From the NCBI RefSeq assembly GCF_004214935.1, contig NZ_SFCC01000018.1:1-64000 (forward strand): 64,000 nucleotides of DNA. Direction: 5' to 3'. The first letter of the stretch is position 1; each line of letters opens with the position of its first letter. The notes beneath the pieces were generated by a model. It worked only from the letters and a program-made list of their open reading frames with translations, was not told the DNA's origin and did not search any database. Shown piece after piece: positions 51,713 to 60,757 of this stretch. Source of the stretch: Amycolatopsis suaedae. Its GTDB lineage: Bacteria > Actinomycetota > Actinomycetes > Mycobacteriales > Pseudonocardiaceae. The translations under genes and the position numbers were made by a program.

Positions 51713-51977
51713 GTGCTCGGCGTGAGTCCTGGTGATCAGGCTGATCGGCCCGCGTCGTCACTCTCCTTTGTGGACGGTGGAGCGGTTGTGCCGCTCACCC
51801 CGCTCGAGGCGTGGCTCGACGAGCGCGACGGCTTCGAGGACGGGCGCCTGGCACGGGCCGAGCGGTCGCCCGGGGGCCGTCCTGGAGAACTACCTGCGGT
51901 TCGGTCCGGTGTTCCGACTGGTCGCCGACGAGCTGACCGTGGAACACGTCGCGACCGAGCGTCGGCGCACCCCCTGA
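51713..51977 (+). pseudogene. Frameshifted remnant of an unrecognised small gene
   Basis: The frame from GTG 51713 reads protein-like (PLTPLEAWLDERDGFEDG, LARAERSPG) up to a run of five G at 51872-51876. Removing one G joins it to another frame (AVLENYLRFGPVFRLVADEL, TVEHVATERRRTP) that ends at 51977. The joined product has about 87 residues and normal actinomycete composition. I do not recognise the family. The cause could be a true single-base insertion or a sequencing error in the homopolymer. Confidence 0.5.
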
Positions 51978-51980
51978 TTG

Positions 51981-53207
51981 TCAGGGTGGTGGGTCGTGTG
52001 CGGTGTTGCGGATGGGTCTTCGTTTCGGGTCGTACCAGGTGGGTGGGATCCATTCGATGGCGCCGTGGTGCAGGCGCATGGTCCAGCCGCCGTGGTGGAG
52101 CAGGTGGTGGTCGCGTTCGCAGGTGAAGCCGAGCCCAGCGAGGTTGGTGGGGCCGCCGTCGGCCCAGTGCACCGTGTGGTGGGGCACGCACCATTTCGGC
52201 CCCCGGGTACACCCCGGCGCGGTACACCCCTTGTCCCGCAGGGCCAGTGCCCGCCGCTGGGCCGGGGTCGCGGTCCGCACCGCCCGCCCCAGGTCGAGGA
52301 CCTCGCCTTGGCTTCCGAGGACGGCGGGCACGACCCGGGCGTCGCAGCACATCTTGCGTAGCTGGTCCACGGTCACCGCGCCGTAGCCATTCAGGAACAC
52401 TGTCCCGGCCCGCCGCTCCAGTTCCTCCAACCCGACCGTCACCGTCACTACCGCCCGTTCGGCGGCCTTGACCGGCAGGTCGGGAGCGCGGGCGGCCAGG
52501 TCGAACACCGCCGCCACCGCGTCGCCGTGGCGTTCCGCCGTGGTGCGCTGATCCGGCAGGCCCTGCACGGCGGCGTCGGGTTTGGCCAGCGGGACCAGCA
52601 ACGCTTCGGCCAGGGCGGCGGTCTCCGGATCGAACTCGCCGGTGAACCGCATCCGGCCTTCCCGGGTGAACGTGTACCGGAACTCCCGCCGCGGCCGCGC
52701 CAAATCCCGGTCCCGATCGGCCGGGGGCCGATCTTCCAGATCCCAGTGGGCCAGCAACCGACGGCCCGCTTTGCGCACGTTCGCCGGGGGCGCCTGCCTG
52801 GCCAGCTCGACGAGGGTCGACTCACTCGCGGACAGTTGCTCGGGAGTGACCGAGGCGGGAGCTTTGGACAGCACCTGCTCAATCTCCCGCACATGCTCAA
52901 AGCTAATGTCACCAGCGGCCAGTGCGGCCCGCAACACCGGGAACTCCGCAGTAGCGGCCGCGACCCGGGCGCGGGCTTCCCGGCGGGAGACCCGCATCCC
53001 CCGCTCCAGCAGCGCCGCCGTATCCCGAAACCCATTACTCCCCGCCAGACCGCGTTTGTCCGCCTCCGCCACCAACTCCAGATTCCTGGCGTACTCCCGC
53101 GCCAACCCGGCCTCGGACGCGACCAGTGCAGCCGACAACTCCCCCTCCGAGAGCTGCCACGCCGGAATCAACCCCTCAACACCCACACCCCCATTCCAGA
53201 AGAACAC
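51981..53207 (-). CDS. DUF222 / HNH endonuclease, 13E12 repeat family
   Basis: About 408 residues. The DUF222 domain covers most of the N-terminal 300 (SRREARARVAAATAEFPVLR, FTREGRMRFTGEFDPETAAL). An HNH nuclease motif ends the protein (GCTAPGCTRGPKWCVPHH, WADGGPTNL, CERDHHLLHHGGW). These are the REP13E12-type repeat genes, present in many copies in actinobacterial genomes and sometimes targets for phage integration. The start is uncertain: GTG 53207 is preferred because the longer frame uses a rare TTA codon and lacks a good ribosome site. It stands beside a frameshift remnant and three repeat families, so this segment is a likely insertion hotspot. Confidence 0.85.
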   Translation of the reverse strand: MFFWNGGVGVEGLIPAWQLSEGELSAALVASEAGLAREYARNLELVAEADKRGLAGSNGFRDTAALLERGMRVSRREARARVAAATAEFPVLRAALAAGDISFEHVREIEQVLSKAPASVTPEQLSASESTLVELARQAPPANVRKAGRRLLAHWDLEDRPPADRDRDLARPRREFRYTFTREGRMRFTGEFDPETAALAEALLVPLAKPDAAVQGLPDQRTTAERHGDAVAAVFDLAARAPDLPVKAAERAVVTVTVGLEELERRAGTVFLNGYGAVTVDQLRKMCCDARVVPAVLGSQGEVLDLGRAVRTATPAQRRALALRDKGCTAPGCTRGPKWCVPHHTVHWADGGPTNLAGLGFTCERDHHLLHHGGWTMRLHHGAIEWIPPTWYDPKRRPIRNTAHDPPP

Positions 53208-53220
53208 CTGTTCGAATAAA

Positions 53221-53367
53221 TCACTCTCCCGTGGGACAAATTGGGCGATTCCATTCCTTAGCCTTCGGACCAGGACACAGGACACCGCTCGCCCACCTTG
53301 ACGTCTTGCTCTTGGCTTCACCAGACCAGTTCCCGACGTGACCGCAGGCGGGGCACGCCACTGCCAC
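53221..53367 (-). CDS. Possible 48-residue zinc-ribbon protein
   Basis: A short frame from GTG 53367 (or 53361, with AGGGG before it) that reads VACPACGHVGNWSG and ends GVLCPGP...RPICPTGE. It has the CxxC...C...C spacing of a tiny zinc ribbon. It starts 4 nt after the stop of the gene at 53372 and could be coupled to it. The short length and overlap with the possible longer DUF222 frame keep this doubtful. Confidence 0.3.
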   Translation of the reverse strand: MAVACPACGHVGNWSGEAKSKTSRWASGVLCPGPKAKEWNRPICPTGE

Positions 53368-53371
53368 ACCC

Positions 53372-54334
53372 CTAGCCGCGCAGTGACGTACTGCCCTCCT
53401 GCCAGGCGGACAGCATGCGCTCCCCCAGCCGCTGCTCCAGCACTTCGGTCGCCTGGATGCCGAACACCACGTCGGCGGCCAGCTCCGGTTCCCGGGCCAG
53501 CAGGTCGTCCAGCACGTCCCGGCGCATGATCTGCTCGTGTACGGCGTCGGCCTCGATGTGCTCGGTGTAGAACTCGACGCAGGCGGGCTTCGCGCCCAGC
53601 CGCCGCAGCGCCGCCGCCATGCGACGGGCACTGGGCGCGGTGGTGATCTCGGCCGCGGCGAAGTGGCCGACCAGCGCGCCACGCAGCCCGCGGTGCAAAC
53701 CACACAGTGACATCAGGTTCACCGTGGCCAGCATCTCCGCCGGCACCTGCTCAAGGTAGGCCAGGTAGCCAGGATCCATCCCCGCGGCGGCGAGCAGGTC
53801 GGCGAACAGCTGGGCGTGCACGCGCTCGGCCCGGCCGCCGCCGAACTCGTCGAACTCGACCGCGACCAGCGCCGCCTTGGCCCTTCCGGACAGCCTCGGG
53901 ATCACCCACGCGTGCGGGTCGGCCTCCTTCAGATGATAGATCGACCGGTGCGCGAAGAACTCCCTGACGTGCCACCATTGTCCCCGCTCGGCGAGGAAGT
54001 GGCTGACGCCCGATCCGTCGACCGGTTCCACCAGCAGCTGGTCGACGGTCCCGGTGACGTCCTCACCGCCGTCCACATCGGACTTCAACCCGGCGAGGAA
54101 CGCCCGTTCCAGCTCGGCCCGCAGGCGCAGCAGGTCCGGGTCCCACTCCCACGCGTCGTCCACCCCGGCCCAGCCGCGGTAGTGCAGTTCGTAACACAGG
54201 TGCAGCGCCAGCTGCAGATCTTCGCCGTACGGGTCGTCGTCGACTTCCGGGAATCCAATTGAACCGCCGGTCAGGGCCCGCAGGACGGCGGCCGACAGCG
54301 GGCCGCGGTCGGCGGGGAGCTTCGGGGAAGGCAT
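53372..54334 (-). CDS. Iron-containing redox enzyme (haem-oxygenase-2-like fold)
   Basis: A 320-residue helical protein of the Haem_oxygenas_2 type with metal-ligand candidates along four helices: LALHLCYELHYRGW, FFAHRSIYHLKEADPHAW, AALVAVEFDEFGGG, HAQLFADLL and CVEFYTEHIEADAVHEQ. Members are diiron-like oxidases of mostly unknown substrate. ATG 54334 is one base after the stop of the upstream ligase gene (TGACATG). It is the last gene of a coupled four-gene operon (SIS, FAD/Rieske, ligase, this). Confidence 0.85.
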   Translation of the reverse strand: MPSPKLPADRGPLSAAVLRALTGGSIGFPEVDDDPYGEDLQLALHLCYELHYRGWAGVDDAWEWDPDLLRLRAELERAFLAGLKSDVDGGEDVTGTVDQLLVEPVDGSGVSHFLAERGQWWHVREFFAHRSIYHLKEADPHAWVIPRLSGRAKAALVAVEFDEFGGGRAERVHAQLFADLLAAAGMDPGYLAYLEQVPAEMLATVNLMSLCGLHRGLRGALVGHFAAAEITTAPSARRMAAALRRLGAKPACVEFYTEHIEADAVHEQIMRRDVLDDLLAREPELAADVVFGIQATEVLEQRLGERMLSAWQEGSTSLRG

Positions 54335-54335
54335 G

Positions 54336-55367
54336 TCACGGGGTACCCACCATGGCCGCCCGGAACACCGCCCGCAGCCCGGGCCAGCCGCCGGCCTCGC
54401 GTTGCCGCCGGGCGCCGGACACCGCGGGCAGCACCATGTCCCTGTCCTCGGGGAGCAGGAAGTCACGCAGCTCGGCCAGCCTCCTGCCCGCCGACACGCG
54501 GCACGCCCGCAGCGGGTCGACGGCGGGGCCGTCCATCCCGTAGCGGGCCGCTGACCACACCGCCGCGGCGGCGACCTGCGGGTCCAGCTCGGGTGGGTCC
54601 TCGTCCAGCCTGGCCAGGGCCGCGGCGACGAGGGCACGCGCCAGCTCCGCCTGCGCCACGGCGTCGGCGACGGTCAGCGCGGTGTCGGCCACCCGGAACT
54701 CCACCGTGGGCCAGCGCGGCGACGGCCGGGCCAGCCAGAATGACATGCCAGGGTCGATCAGCGTCCCGCAGTCCACCAGCCCGCCGACGGCCGCCCGGTA
54801 CTCGGCCGCGGACGCGAACCGCGGCGGGATACCCGACCCGGGGAACCGCGCCTGGGTGATCATGCGCCAGCTGCCGTACCCGGTGTCGGTTCCCCGGTCG
54901 AACGGCGAGTTGACCGACAGCGCCAGCAACGTCGGCAGCCAGGGCCGCAGGTGGTTGATCACGGCGACCGCCGTGTCCGGGTCGTCGACACCGACGTGCA
55001 CGTGACAGCCACACACCTCGTAGCCGGTGACGACGCCCGCATAGCGCCGTTCGATCCCGGCGAAGCGGGCGCCCGGCGTCGCGGGCGCGGGTGCGCCGGG
55101 ACAGGGCGGGGTCCCGGCCGGGGCCACCAGCACCCCTTCCCGCTCGGCTGCCGCCGCCAGTGCCCGCCGCCCCGCGGCGAGCTGACCACGCAGGTCGCCG
55201 AGGTCGGCGCACACGCCGGTCACCGACTCGACGACGCTGGCCCGCAGTTCCGGCCTGCCACCCGGCCAGTCGGCCCCGGCCAGCACCTCTGCACCCCTCG
55301 GCACGGTGGCGCCACCGCGCGGGTCGAGCAGGAGGAACTCCTCCTCGACGCCCACGGTGAGGCTCAC
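54336..55367 (-). CDS. YbdK-type carboxylate-amine ligase
   Basis: A 343-residue glutamate-cysteine ligase 2 family protein (TVGVEEEFLLLDP at the start, CGCHVHVGVDD, VNSPFDRGTDTGYGSWRMI, VEFRVADTALTV). It forms an amide between an acid and an amine using ATP. The real product in actinomycetes, which use mycothiol rather than glutathione, is unclear. GTG 55367 overlaps the stop of the FAD gene (GTGA); the longer open frame upstream is not used. Confidence 0.9.
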   Translation of the reverse strand: MSLTVGVEEEFLLLDPRGGATVPRGAEVLAGADWPGGRPELRASVVESVTGVCADLGDLRGQLAAGRRALAAAAEREGVLVAPAGTPPCPGAPAPATPGARFAGIERRYAGVVTGYEVCGCHVHVGVDDPDTAVAVINHLRPWLPTLLALSVNSPFDRGTDTGYGSWRMITQARFPGSGIPPRFASAAEYRAAVGGLVDCGTLIDPGMSFWLARPSPRWPTVEFRVADTALTVADAVAQAELARALVAAALARLDEDPPELDPQVAAAAVWSAARYGMDGPAVDPLRACRVSAGRRLAELRDFLLPEDRDMVLPAVSGARRQREAGGWPGLRAVFRAAMVGTP

Positions 55368-56875
55368 GCGGGTGGCAACGGCTTGGTCGCGGGCCCCTGG
55401 ATCACCTCGCCGTCGACGGTGAACCGCGAGCCGTGACACGGGCAGTCCCAGGTGCGCTCGGCGTTGTTGAACCCGACCAGGCAGCCCAGGTGGGTGCAGT
55501 GGGCGCGGCGGGTGTGCAGTCCGCCGCCGTCGTCGCGGTAGCCGCACACCATCGTGGCGCCGACCCTGGTTACCCTGCCCTCCCCCGCAGGCAGGTCGTC
55601 GAACTCGGCGGGCTCCCGCAACGCCCGCAGGTGATCGCCGACCAGGTGACGCGCCACGGTCACGTTGTTGCCGGCCAGCGAGGGCAGCGAACGCAGGTCC
55701 AGCCGGTTGGGGTCGTACAGCCGCACCGCCGGGTCGTCCGCACCGGCGCGGCCGGTCAGCAGCCTGCCGAGCAGCAACCCGGCGGCGGTACCGCCGCTCA
55801 TCCCCCACTGCCCGAACCCGGTGGCCACCCACAGGTGCCGGGCCGCGGGATGGTACCTGCCGACGTACGGCACTTTGTCCACAGTGGACATGTCGTGGGC
55901 GGACCAGCGGTGGGTCACCTCGGTCATCCCGGTGTGCTCGGCGGCCCATTCGGCGAGCCGGCGGTACCGGGCCCGCACGTCGACCCGTTCACCGACGCGG
56001 TAGTGCTCGCCGCCGACGACCGCCATCGGCGTGCCGTCCCGCTCGTAGCCGCGGACCGAGTGGTGCGTCTGCGCGTCGAGGTACATCCCCTCGACCGGCG
56101 TGCCGACCGGGCCGGCGACCACCAGGTCACGCACCGGGTCGAGGCGGGCGAAGAACAGCCCGCGGTCCAGGATCGGGTAGTGCGTCGCCACGACCACGTC
56201 ACCGGCCCGCACGTCACCCCGCGTGGTGTGCACCACGGGTGCCGGGTGCTCGTCGACGGCCGTCGCCCGGACCCCTTCCACCACCGTCCCACCGGCGGAC
56301 TCGACCGCCGCGGCGAGGCCGAGCAGCCACCGCCGCGGGTGGAACCGGGCCTGGCCGGTGATCGTCACCCCCCCGGCCGCGGGCACCGCGAGCGGCACCG
56401 TGTCGTGGTAGGTCGCGGGCAGTCCGGCACGGGCGGCCGCGTCGGCCTCCCGGCGCAGCTCGCCGGTGTGCCGGGCGCCGGTGGTGTAGACGCTGCTGTC
56501 GGCACGTTCGAACTCGCAGTCGATCCGGTGGCGGGCGGCGGTGCGTTCCACCCAGGTGGTGGCTTCCACCTGCGTGGCCGCGTAGACCCTGGCCGCTTCC
56601 CTGCCCTTGTGGCGGGTCAGCGCGTCATACCGGACGCCGTGCTGGGCGGACAGCTTCGCCGTCGTGTGGCCGGAGACGCCCGCACCGACCGTGGCCGCCT
56701 CCAGCACGGCGACAGTGCGCCCCGCGGTGGCCAGTTCGTAGGCGGTGGTGAGCCCGGCGATGCCGGCGCCGATCACCACGACGTCCACTTCGGACGGCAG
56801 GCCGACGGTGTCGCGGGCGGGCGATGGGGCGGTGTCCACCCACAGCGACAGCGGACCGGGCAGCGCCGCGCTCAT
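55364..56875 (-). CDS. FAD-dependent oxidoreductase with C-terminal Rieske domain
   Basis: A 503-residue fusion. The N-terminal DAO-type FAD domain has VVVIGAGIAGLTTAYELA near residue 35. A C-terminal Rieske [2Fe-2S] domain ends it, with ligands in CTHLGC and CPCHGS near residues 460-485. Such fusions are thought to pass electrons from an amine or glycine-type substrate to the iron-sulfur centre. ATG 56875 overlaps the SIS stop (ATGA), and it is coupled to the ligase below. The substrate is unknown. Confidence 0.9.
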   Translation of the reverse strand: MSAALPGPLSLWVDTAPSPARDTVGLPSEVDVVVIGAGIAGLTTAYELATAGRTVAVLEAATVGAGVSGHTTAKLSAQHGVRYDALTRHKGREAARVYAATQVEATTWVERTAARHRIDCEFERADSSVYTTGARHTGELRREADAAARAGLPATYHDTVPLAVPAAGGVTITGQARFHPRRWLLGLAAAVESAGGTVVEGVRATAVDEHPAPVVHTTRGDVRAGDVVVATHYPILDRGLFFARLDPVRDLVVAGPVGTPVEGMYLDAQTHHSVRGYERDGTPMAVVGGEHYRVGERVDVRARYRRLAEWAAEHTGMTEVTHRWSAHDMSTVDKVPYVGRYHPAARHLWVATGFGQWGMSGGTAAGLLLGRLLTGRAGADDPAVRLYDPNRLDLRSLPSLAGNNVTVARHLVGDHLRALREPAEFDDLPAGEGRVTRVGATMVCGYRDDGGGLHTRRAHCTHLGCLVGFNNAERTWDCPCHGSRFTVDGEVIQGPATKPLPPA

Positions 56876-57351
56876 GCCGCGTCCCGGCCGGTCTGCTCGC
56901 ACGCCTCGCAGATCAGATGGACCGCGACGAGGTGGCTCTCCTGCAGTTGTTCCGCCGTGCCGGGCAGGCACACCGCCTCGTCGGCGGCGTTGGCGACGGG
57001 GTTGGGCCCCGGGCCGGTCAGTGCCAGCACCACGGCGCCGGTCAGTCGCGCGGCGGTGGCCGCGGCGGCACCTGACCGGGACTGGCTGTCGGGCGCCAGC
57101 ACCAGCAGCACGTCACGCCGGGTGACCTTCGTGCCGATCTCGGCCGGTATCCCGGCCCGGCCGAGGCGGTCGACCAGATGCTGGGCGTCGACCCGGGTGT
57201 CGCGTTCACCGGTGGCGACCAGCCGGCCACCGCGTGCGGCCCGCTCGACGACGAGGTGTCCCCAGCGCGTCAGCCGCGCCGCCTGCGCCCGTAACGCGAC
57301 GAGCGCCGACTCCAGCGCGTCGAGGTGTGCCACACCGGCAGAACTACGCAT
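56872..57351 (-). CDS. SIS-domain protein, GmhA-like
   Basis: A 159-residue single SIS domain (GRLVATGERDTRVDAQHLVD, VLLVLAPDSQSRSGAAAATA, GAVVLALTGPGPNPVANAAD). SIS domains bind phosphosugars as isomerases or sensors, and the size fits phosphoheptose isomerase relatives. It is the first gene of the redox operon, divergent from the ATP-grasp gene with 99 bp between them. Confidence 0.82.
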   Translation of the reverse strand: MRSSAGVAHLDALESALVALRAQAARLTRWGHLVVERAARGGRLVATGERDTRVDAQHLVDRLGRAGIPAEIGTKVTRRDVLLVLAPDSQSRSGAAAATAARLTGAVVLALTGPGPNPVANAADEAVCLPGTAEQLQESHLVAVHLICEACEQTGRDAA

Positions 57352-57450
57352 GCGATCGGGGTAGCCCGTGACCGGGACGTCAAACCTGTTTAACCGGCGG
57401 CTCAGCGGAAAGCCTGAGCCGGTGGTGACAACCAGTGGTGAGGAGTGGTG

Positions 57451-58722
57451 ATGGGGCGGCGCAACGTGTTCGTGATCGGCCTGGACGAGTCCAACCTGAG
57501 AACCCTCGAGGCGGTACCTGGCGCCAAGGATCTGGACTTCCGCGGCTTGCTGACCATTGAGGACATCCAGGTCGGCGAGATCCCGATCGCCGAGCTGCTG
57601 GAGCGGGCGGCGGCCGAGCTGGACGCCTTCGAGGGCGAGATCGACGCCGTCATCGGCTACTGGGACTTCCCGGTGACCGCGATGGTCCCGCTGCTGTGCC
57701 GCCGTTTCGGCCTGCCGTCCGCACCGCTGGAAGCGGTGGTCAAGTGCGAACACAAGTACTGGAGCAGGCTGGAGCAGCAGAAGGTGATCACCGGGCTGCC
57801 GAAGTTCGCGCTCGTCGACCTCGACGACGCCGGCCCACCCGCCGGGCTGGACTACCCGATGTGGCTCAAGCCGGTGAAGTCGTTCTCCTCGGAGCTGGCC
57901 TTCCACGTCAGCGACCACCGGGAGTTCACCGACGCGCTCGCCGAGATCCGGGCCGGTGTCTCCCGCGTCGGTAAGCCGTTCGAGTTCGTACTGGAGCAGC
58001 TGGACCTGCCGCCGGAGATCGCCGACGCGGGCGGGCAGGCCTGCCTGGCCGAGGAGGCCATGTCCGGTCAGCAGGCGGCCACCGAGGGCTACGTGTACCA
58101 GGGCGAGGTGACCGTCTACGGCGCGCTGGACTCGCTCAACTACCCCGGCACGGCCAGTTTCCTGCGCCACCAGTACCCGTCCCAGTTGCCCGGGCCGCTG
58201 GTCGAGCGGATGTTCGACATGTCCGAGCGGGTGATCAAGCAGGTCGGGCTGGACAACTCGACGTTCTCGATCGAGTTCTTCTGTGACACCGGCAACGACG
58301 ACGTACGCCTGCTGGAGATCAACGCCCGCCACTCCCAGTCACACGCGGACCTGTTCCTCGCCGTCGACGGCGTGACCAACCACCACTGCATGGTCCGGCT
58401 CGGCCTCGGCGAGGACCCGAAGCTGGTCAAGGGCGACGGGGACGCCGCGATCGCGGCCAAGTGCTACTACCGCCGGTTCTCCGACGCCGTGGTGCGCCGG
58501 GTCCCCACCGCCGAGGAGATCGACGAACTGCGCCGCGAGCTGCCCGGCGTTACCGTCGACGTGGTACCGGAGGAAGGTCAGCGGCTGTCCGACATGCCCG
58601 CGCAGGACAGCTACAGCTACGAGCTGGCCGACGTGTTCGTCCGCGCCGGCAGCCAGGCCGAACTGGAAGAGCTGTACCAGCGGGCCGTCGAGTCGCTCCG
58701 GTTCGAGTTCGAGGAGGACTGA
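57451..58722 (+). CDS. ATP-grasp ligase
   Basis: A 423-residue ATP-grasp protein. A Rossmann-like N-domain is followed by the ATP-binding core (PMWLKPVKSFSSELAFHVSD) and metal site (STFSIEFFCDTGNDDVRLLE, INARHSQSHADLFLAVDG). It would join a carboxylate to an amine through an acyl phosphate; the substrate is not known. ATG 57451 is chosen because GAGGAG precedes it. It is followed 4 nt later by an S15-type hydrolase. The two may make and trim the same amide. Confidence 0.85.
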   Translation: MGRRNVFVIGLDESNLRTLEAVPGAKDLDFRGLLTIEDIQVGEIPIAELLERAAAELDAFEGEIDAVIGYWDFPVTAMVPLLCRRFGLPSAPLEAVVKCEHKYWSRLEQQKVITGLPKFALVDLDDAGPPAGLDYPMWLKPVKSFSSELAFHVSDHREFTDALAEIRAGVSRVGKPFEFVLEQLDLPPEIADAGGQACLAEEAMSGQQAATEGYVYQGEVTVYGALDSLNYPGTASFLRHQYPSQLPGPLVERMFDMSERVIKQVGLDNSTFSIEFFCDTGNDDVRLLEINARHSQSHADLFLAVDGVTNHHCMVRLGLGEDPKLVKGDGDAAIAAKCYYRRFSDAVVRRVPTAEEIDELRRELPGVTVDVVPEEGQRLSDMPAQDSYSYELADVFVRAGSQAELEELYQRAVESLRFEFEED

Positions 58723-58726
58723 TCCC

Positions 58727-60745
58727 ATGCGCACGGTGACCTCGCTGCCCTACGAGATCACCGAGACCGAGCACCTGGAGATTCCGGTGTCCGACGGCAC
58801 CCGGCTGGCCGCGCGGATGTGGCGGCCCGCCGGGTGCGAGGACCGGCCGGTTCCGGCCATCCTGGAGTACATCCCCTACCGCAAACGGGATCTCACCGCC
58901 CAGCGTGACTCCGTGCACCACCCCTACCTGGCCGGGCACGGCTACGCCTGCGTCCGGGTGGACATCCGGGGCACCGGCGAGTCGGAGGGCGTGCTCGCCG
59001 ACGAGTACCTGGAACAGGAACAGCGCGACGCCGAGGACGTGCTGGCCTGGCTGGCCGACCAGCCGTGGTGCACCGGGCGGACCGCGATGATGGGCATCTC
59101 CTGGGGTGCCTTCGCCGCGCTGCAGGTCGCCGCACGCAAGCCGCCGAGCCTGGAAGCGATCGTGATCTCGTCGTTCACCGACGACCGCTACGACGACGAC
59201 ATGCACTACATGGGCGGCTGCCTGCTCTCGGACAACCTGGCCGAGGCCGGCACGATGTTCGCCTACAGCACCCTTCCGCCCGACCCCGCGCTGGTCGGCG
59301 AACGCTGGCTGGACATGTGGCTGGAACGGCTGGACAACTGCGGCCCGTGGATCGACAACTGGCTGGAACACCAGCGCCGCGACGACTACTGGCGGCACGC
59401 CTCGGTGTGTGAGAACTACAGCGACGTCTCGGTTCCCGTGCTGGCGTCCAGTGGCTGGGCGGACGGCTACTCCAACGCCGTCGCCCGCCTGCTGTCCAAT
59501 CTGGACGTTCCACGCAAGGGCCTGGTCGGCCCGTGGTCGCACAAGTACCCGCACCTCGGCGAGCCCGGCCCGGCCATCGGCTACCTGCAGGAGGTGCTGC
59601 GCTGGTTCGACCACTGGCTCAAGGACGCCGACAACGGGGCGCTTGACGGCCCGATGCTGCGCACCTGGATGCAGGACAGCGTGCCGCCGTCGACCTCCTA
59701 CGAGCAGCGCCCGGGACGCTGGATCGGTGAGCCGAGCTGGCCCTCGCCACACGTCCGTCCGGTGGACCTGCCGCTCGCCCGGCACCGGCTCGCCGACCCG
59801 GGCACCGCGGTACCCGCCGTGGAGCTGACGGTGTCCTCGCCGCTGTCGGTCGGCCAGTTCGCCGGCAAGTGGGCCTCCTACAACGCTCCCCCGGACCTGC
59901 CCTACGACCAGCGGGAGGAGGACGGCGGCTCGCTGGTGTTCGAGACCGAGCCGCTGGCCGAGGTCACCGAGATCCACGGCGCGCCGACGGTCACCCTGGA
60001 CGTCGCGGCCGACCGGCCGGTGGCGATGGTCGCCGCCCGGCTGTCCGACGTCGCCCCCGACGGCAAGGCGACCCGCGTCACCTACGGGCTGCTCAACCTC
60101 ACCCACCGCGACGGGCACGACGAGCCTGTGCCGCTGGAACCCGGTACCCGCTACCGGGTCACCGTGCGGCTCAACGCCGTGGCGCAGGCGTTCCCGCCCG
60201 GCCACCGCATCCGGCTGTCGCTGTCCAGCTCGTACTGGCCGCTGGCCTGGCCACCGCCGGAACCGGTCCGGCTGACCGTGTACACCGGCGAGGCGGTGCT
60301 CACCCTGCCGGTCCGCGAGGCGGTCGACGGCGAGGACCCGCGGCCGTTCGGCGAGCCGGAGGGCTGTGAGCCGCTGCCTGCCGAACCGGTGCGCGGCGGC
60401 GAGCAGCGATGGACGGTGTCGCGGGACATGGTGCACTACGAGTCGGCGCTGGAGATCGTCAAGGACGCTGGCACGATCCGCTTCCCGGACAACGGCCTGG
60501 AGGTCTCCCGCCGCGCACACGAGCGCTACGGCTGGGTGTCCGACGACTTCTGCTCGGCCCGCGGCGAGACGACGTGGGCCATGGAGTTCGAACGGGACGG
60601 CTGGTCGGCCCGCTCGGTGACGCACACCGTGCTGACCTGCACGTCGACCGACTTCACACTGCACGCCACCGTCGACGCCTATCAGGGTGACCAGCGGGTG
60701 GCTTCCCGCAACTGGCACCGCGTCATCCCGCGCGACGGCGTCTGA
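58727..60745 (+). CDS. CocE/NonD-type S15 hydrolase
   Basis: A 672-residue serine hydrolase of the X-Pro dipeptidyl peptidase/cocaine esterase family. The nucleophile is Ser125 in GISWGAF, the acid region is in SGWADGYSN, and the His is in PWSHKYPH. A C-terminal jelly-roll domain (about 320-560) is followed by a further 100 residues. It has no signal peptide. It is in one operon with the ATP-grasp ligase and likely hydrolyses an amide or ester related to that ligase's product. Confidence 0.88.
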   Translation: MRTVTSLPYEITETEHLEIPVSDGTRLAARMWRPAGCEDRPVPAILEYIPYRKRDLTAQRDSVHHPYLAGHGYACVRVDIRGTGESEGVLADEYLEQEQRDAEDVLAWLADQPWCTGRTAMMGISWGAFAALQVAARKPPSLEAIVISSFTDDRYDDDMHYMGGCLLSDNLAEAGTMFAYSTLPPDPALVGERWLDMWLERLDNCGPWIDNWLEHQRRDDYWRHASVCENYSDVSVPVLASSGWADGYSNAVARLLSNLDVPRKGLVGPWSHKYPHLGEPGPAIGYLQEVLRWFDHWLKDADNGALDGPMLRTWMQDSVPPSTSYEQRPGRWIGEPSWPSPHVRPVDLPLARHRLADPGTAVPAVELTVSSPLSVGQFAGKWASYNAPPDLPYDQREEDGGSLVFETEPLAEVTEIHGAPTVTLDVAADRPVAMVAARLSDVAPDGKATRVTYGLLNLTHRDGHDEPVPLEPGTRYRVTVRLNAVAQAFPPGHRIRLSLSSSYWPLAWPPPEPVRLTVYTGEAVLTLPVREAVDGEDPRPFGEPEGCEPLPAEPVRGGEQRWTVSRDMVHYESALEIVKDAGTIRFPDNGLEVSRRAHERYGWVSDDFCSARGETTWAMEFERDGWSARSVTHTVLTCTSTDFTLHATVDAYQGDQRVASRNWHRVIPRDGV

Positions 60746-60757
60746 CGGACGTACACA

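Noticed and set aside
53208..53705. Longer DUF222 protein reaching 53705
   Set aside because: It would overlap the haem-oxygenase-2-like gene by over 300 bases in another frame and reads as shadow sequence.
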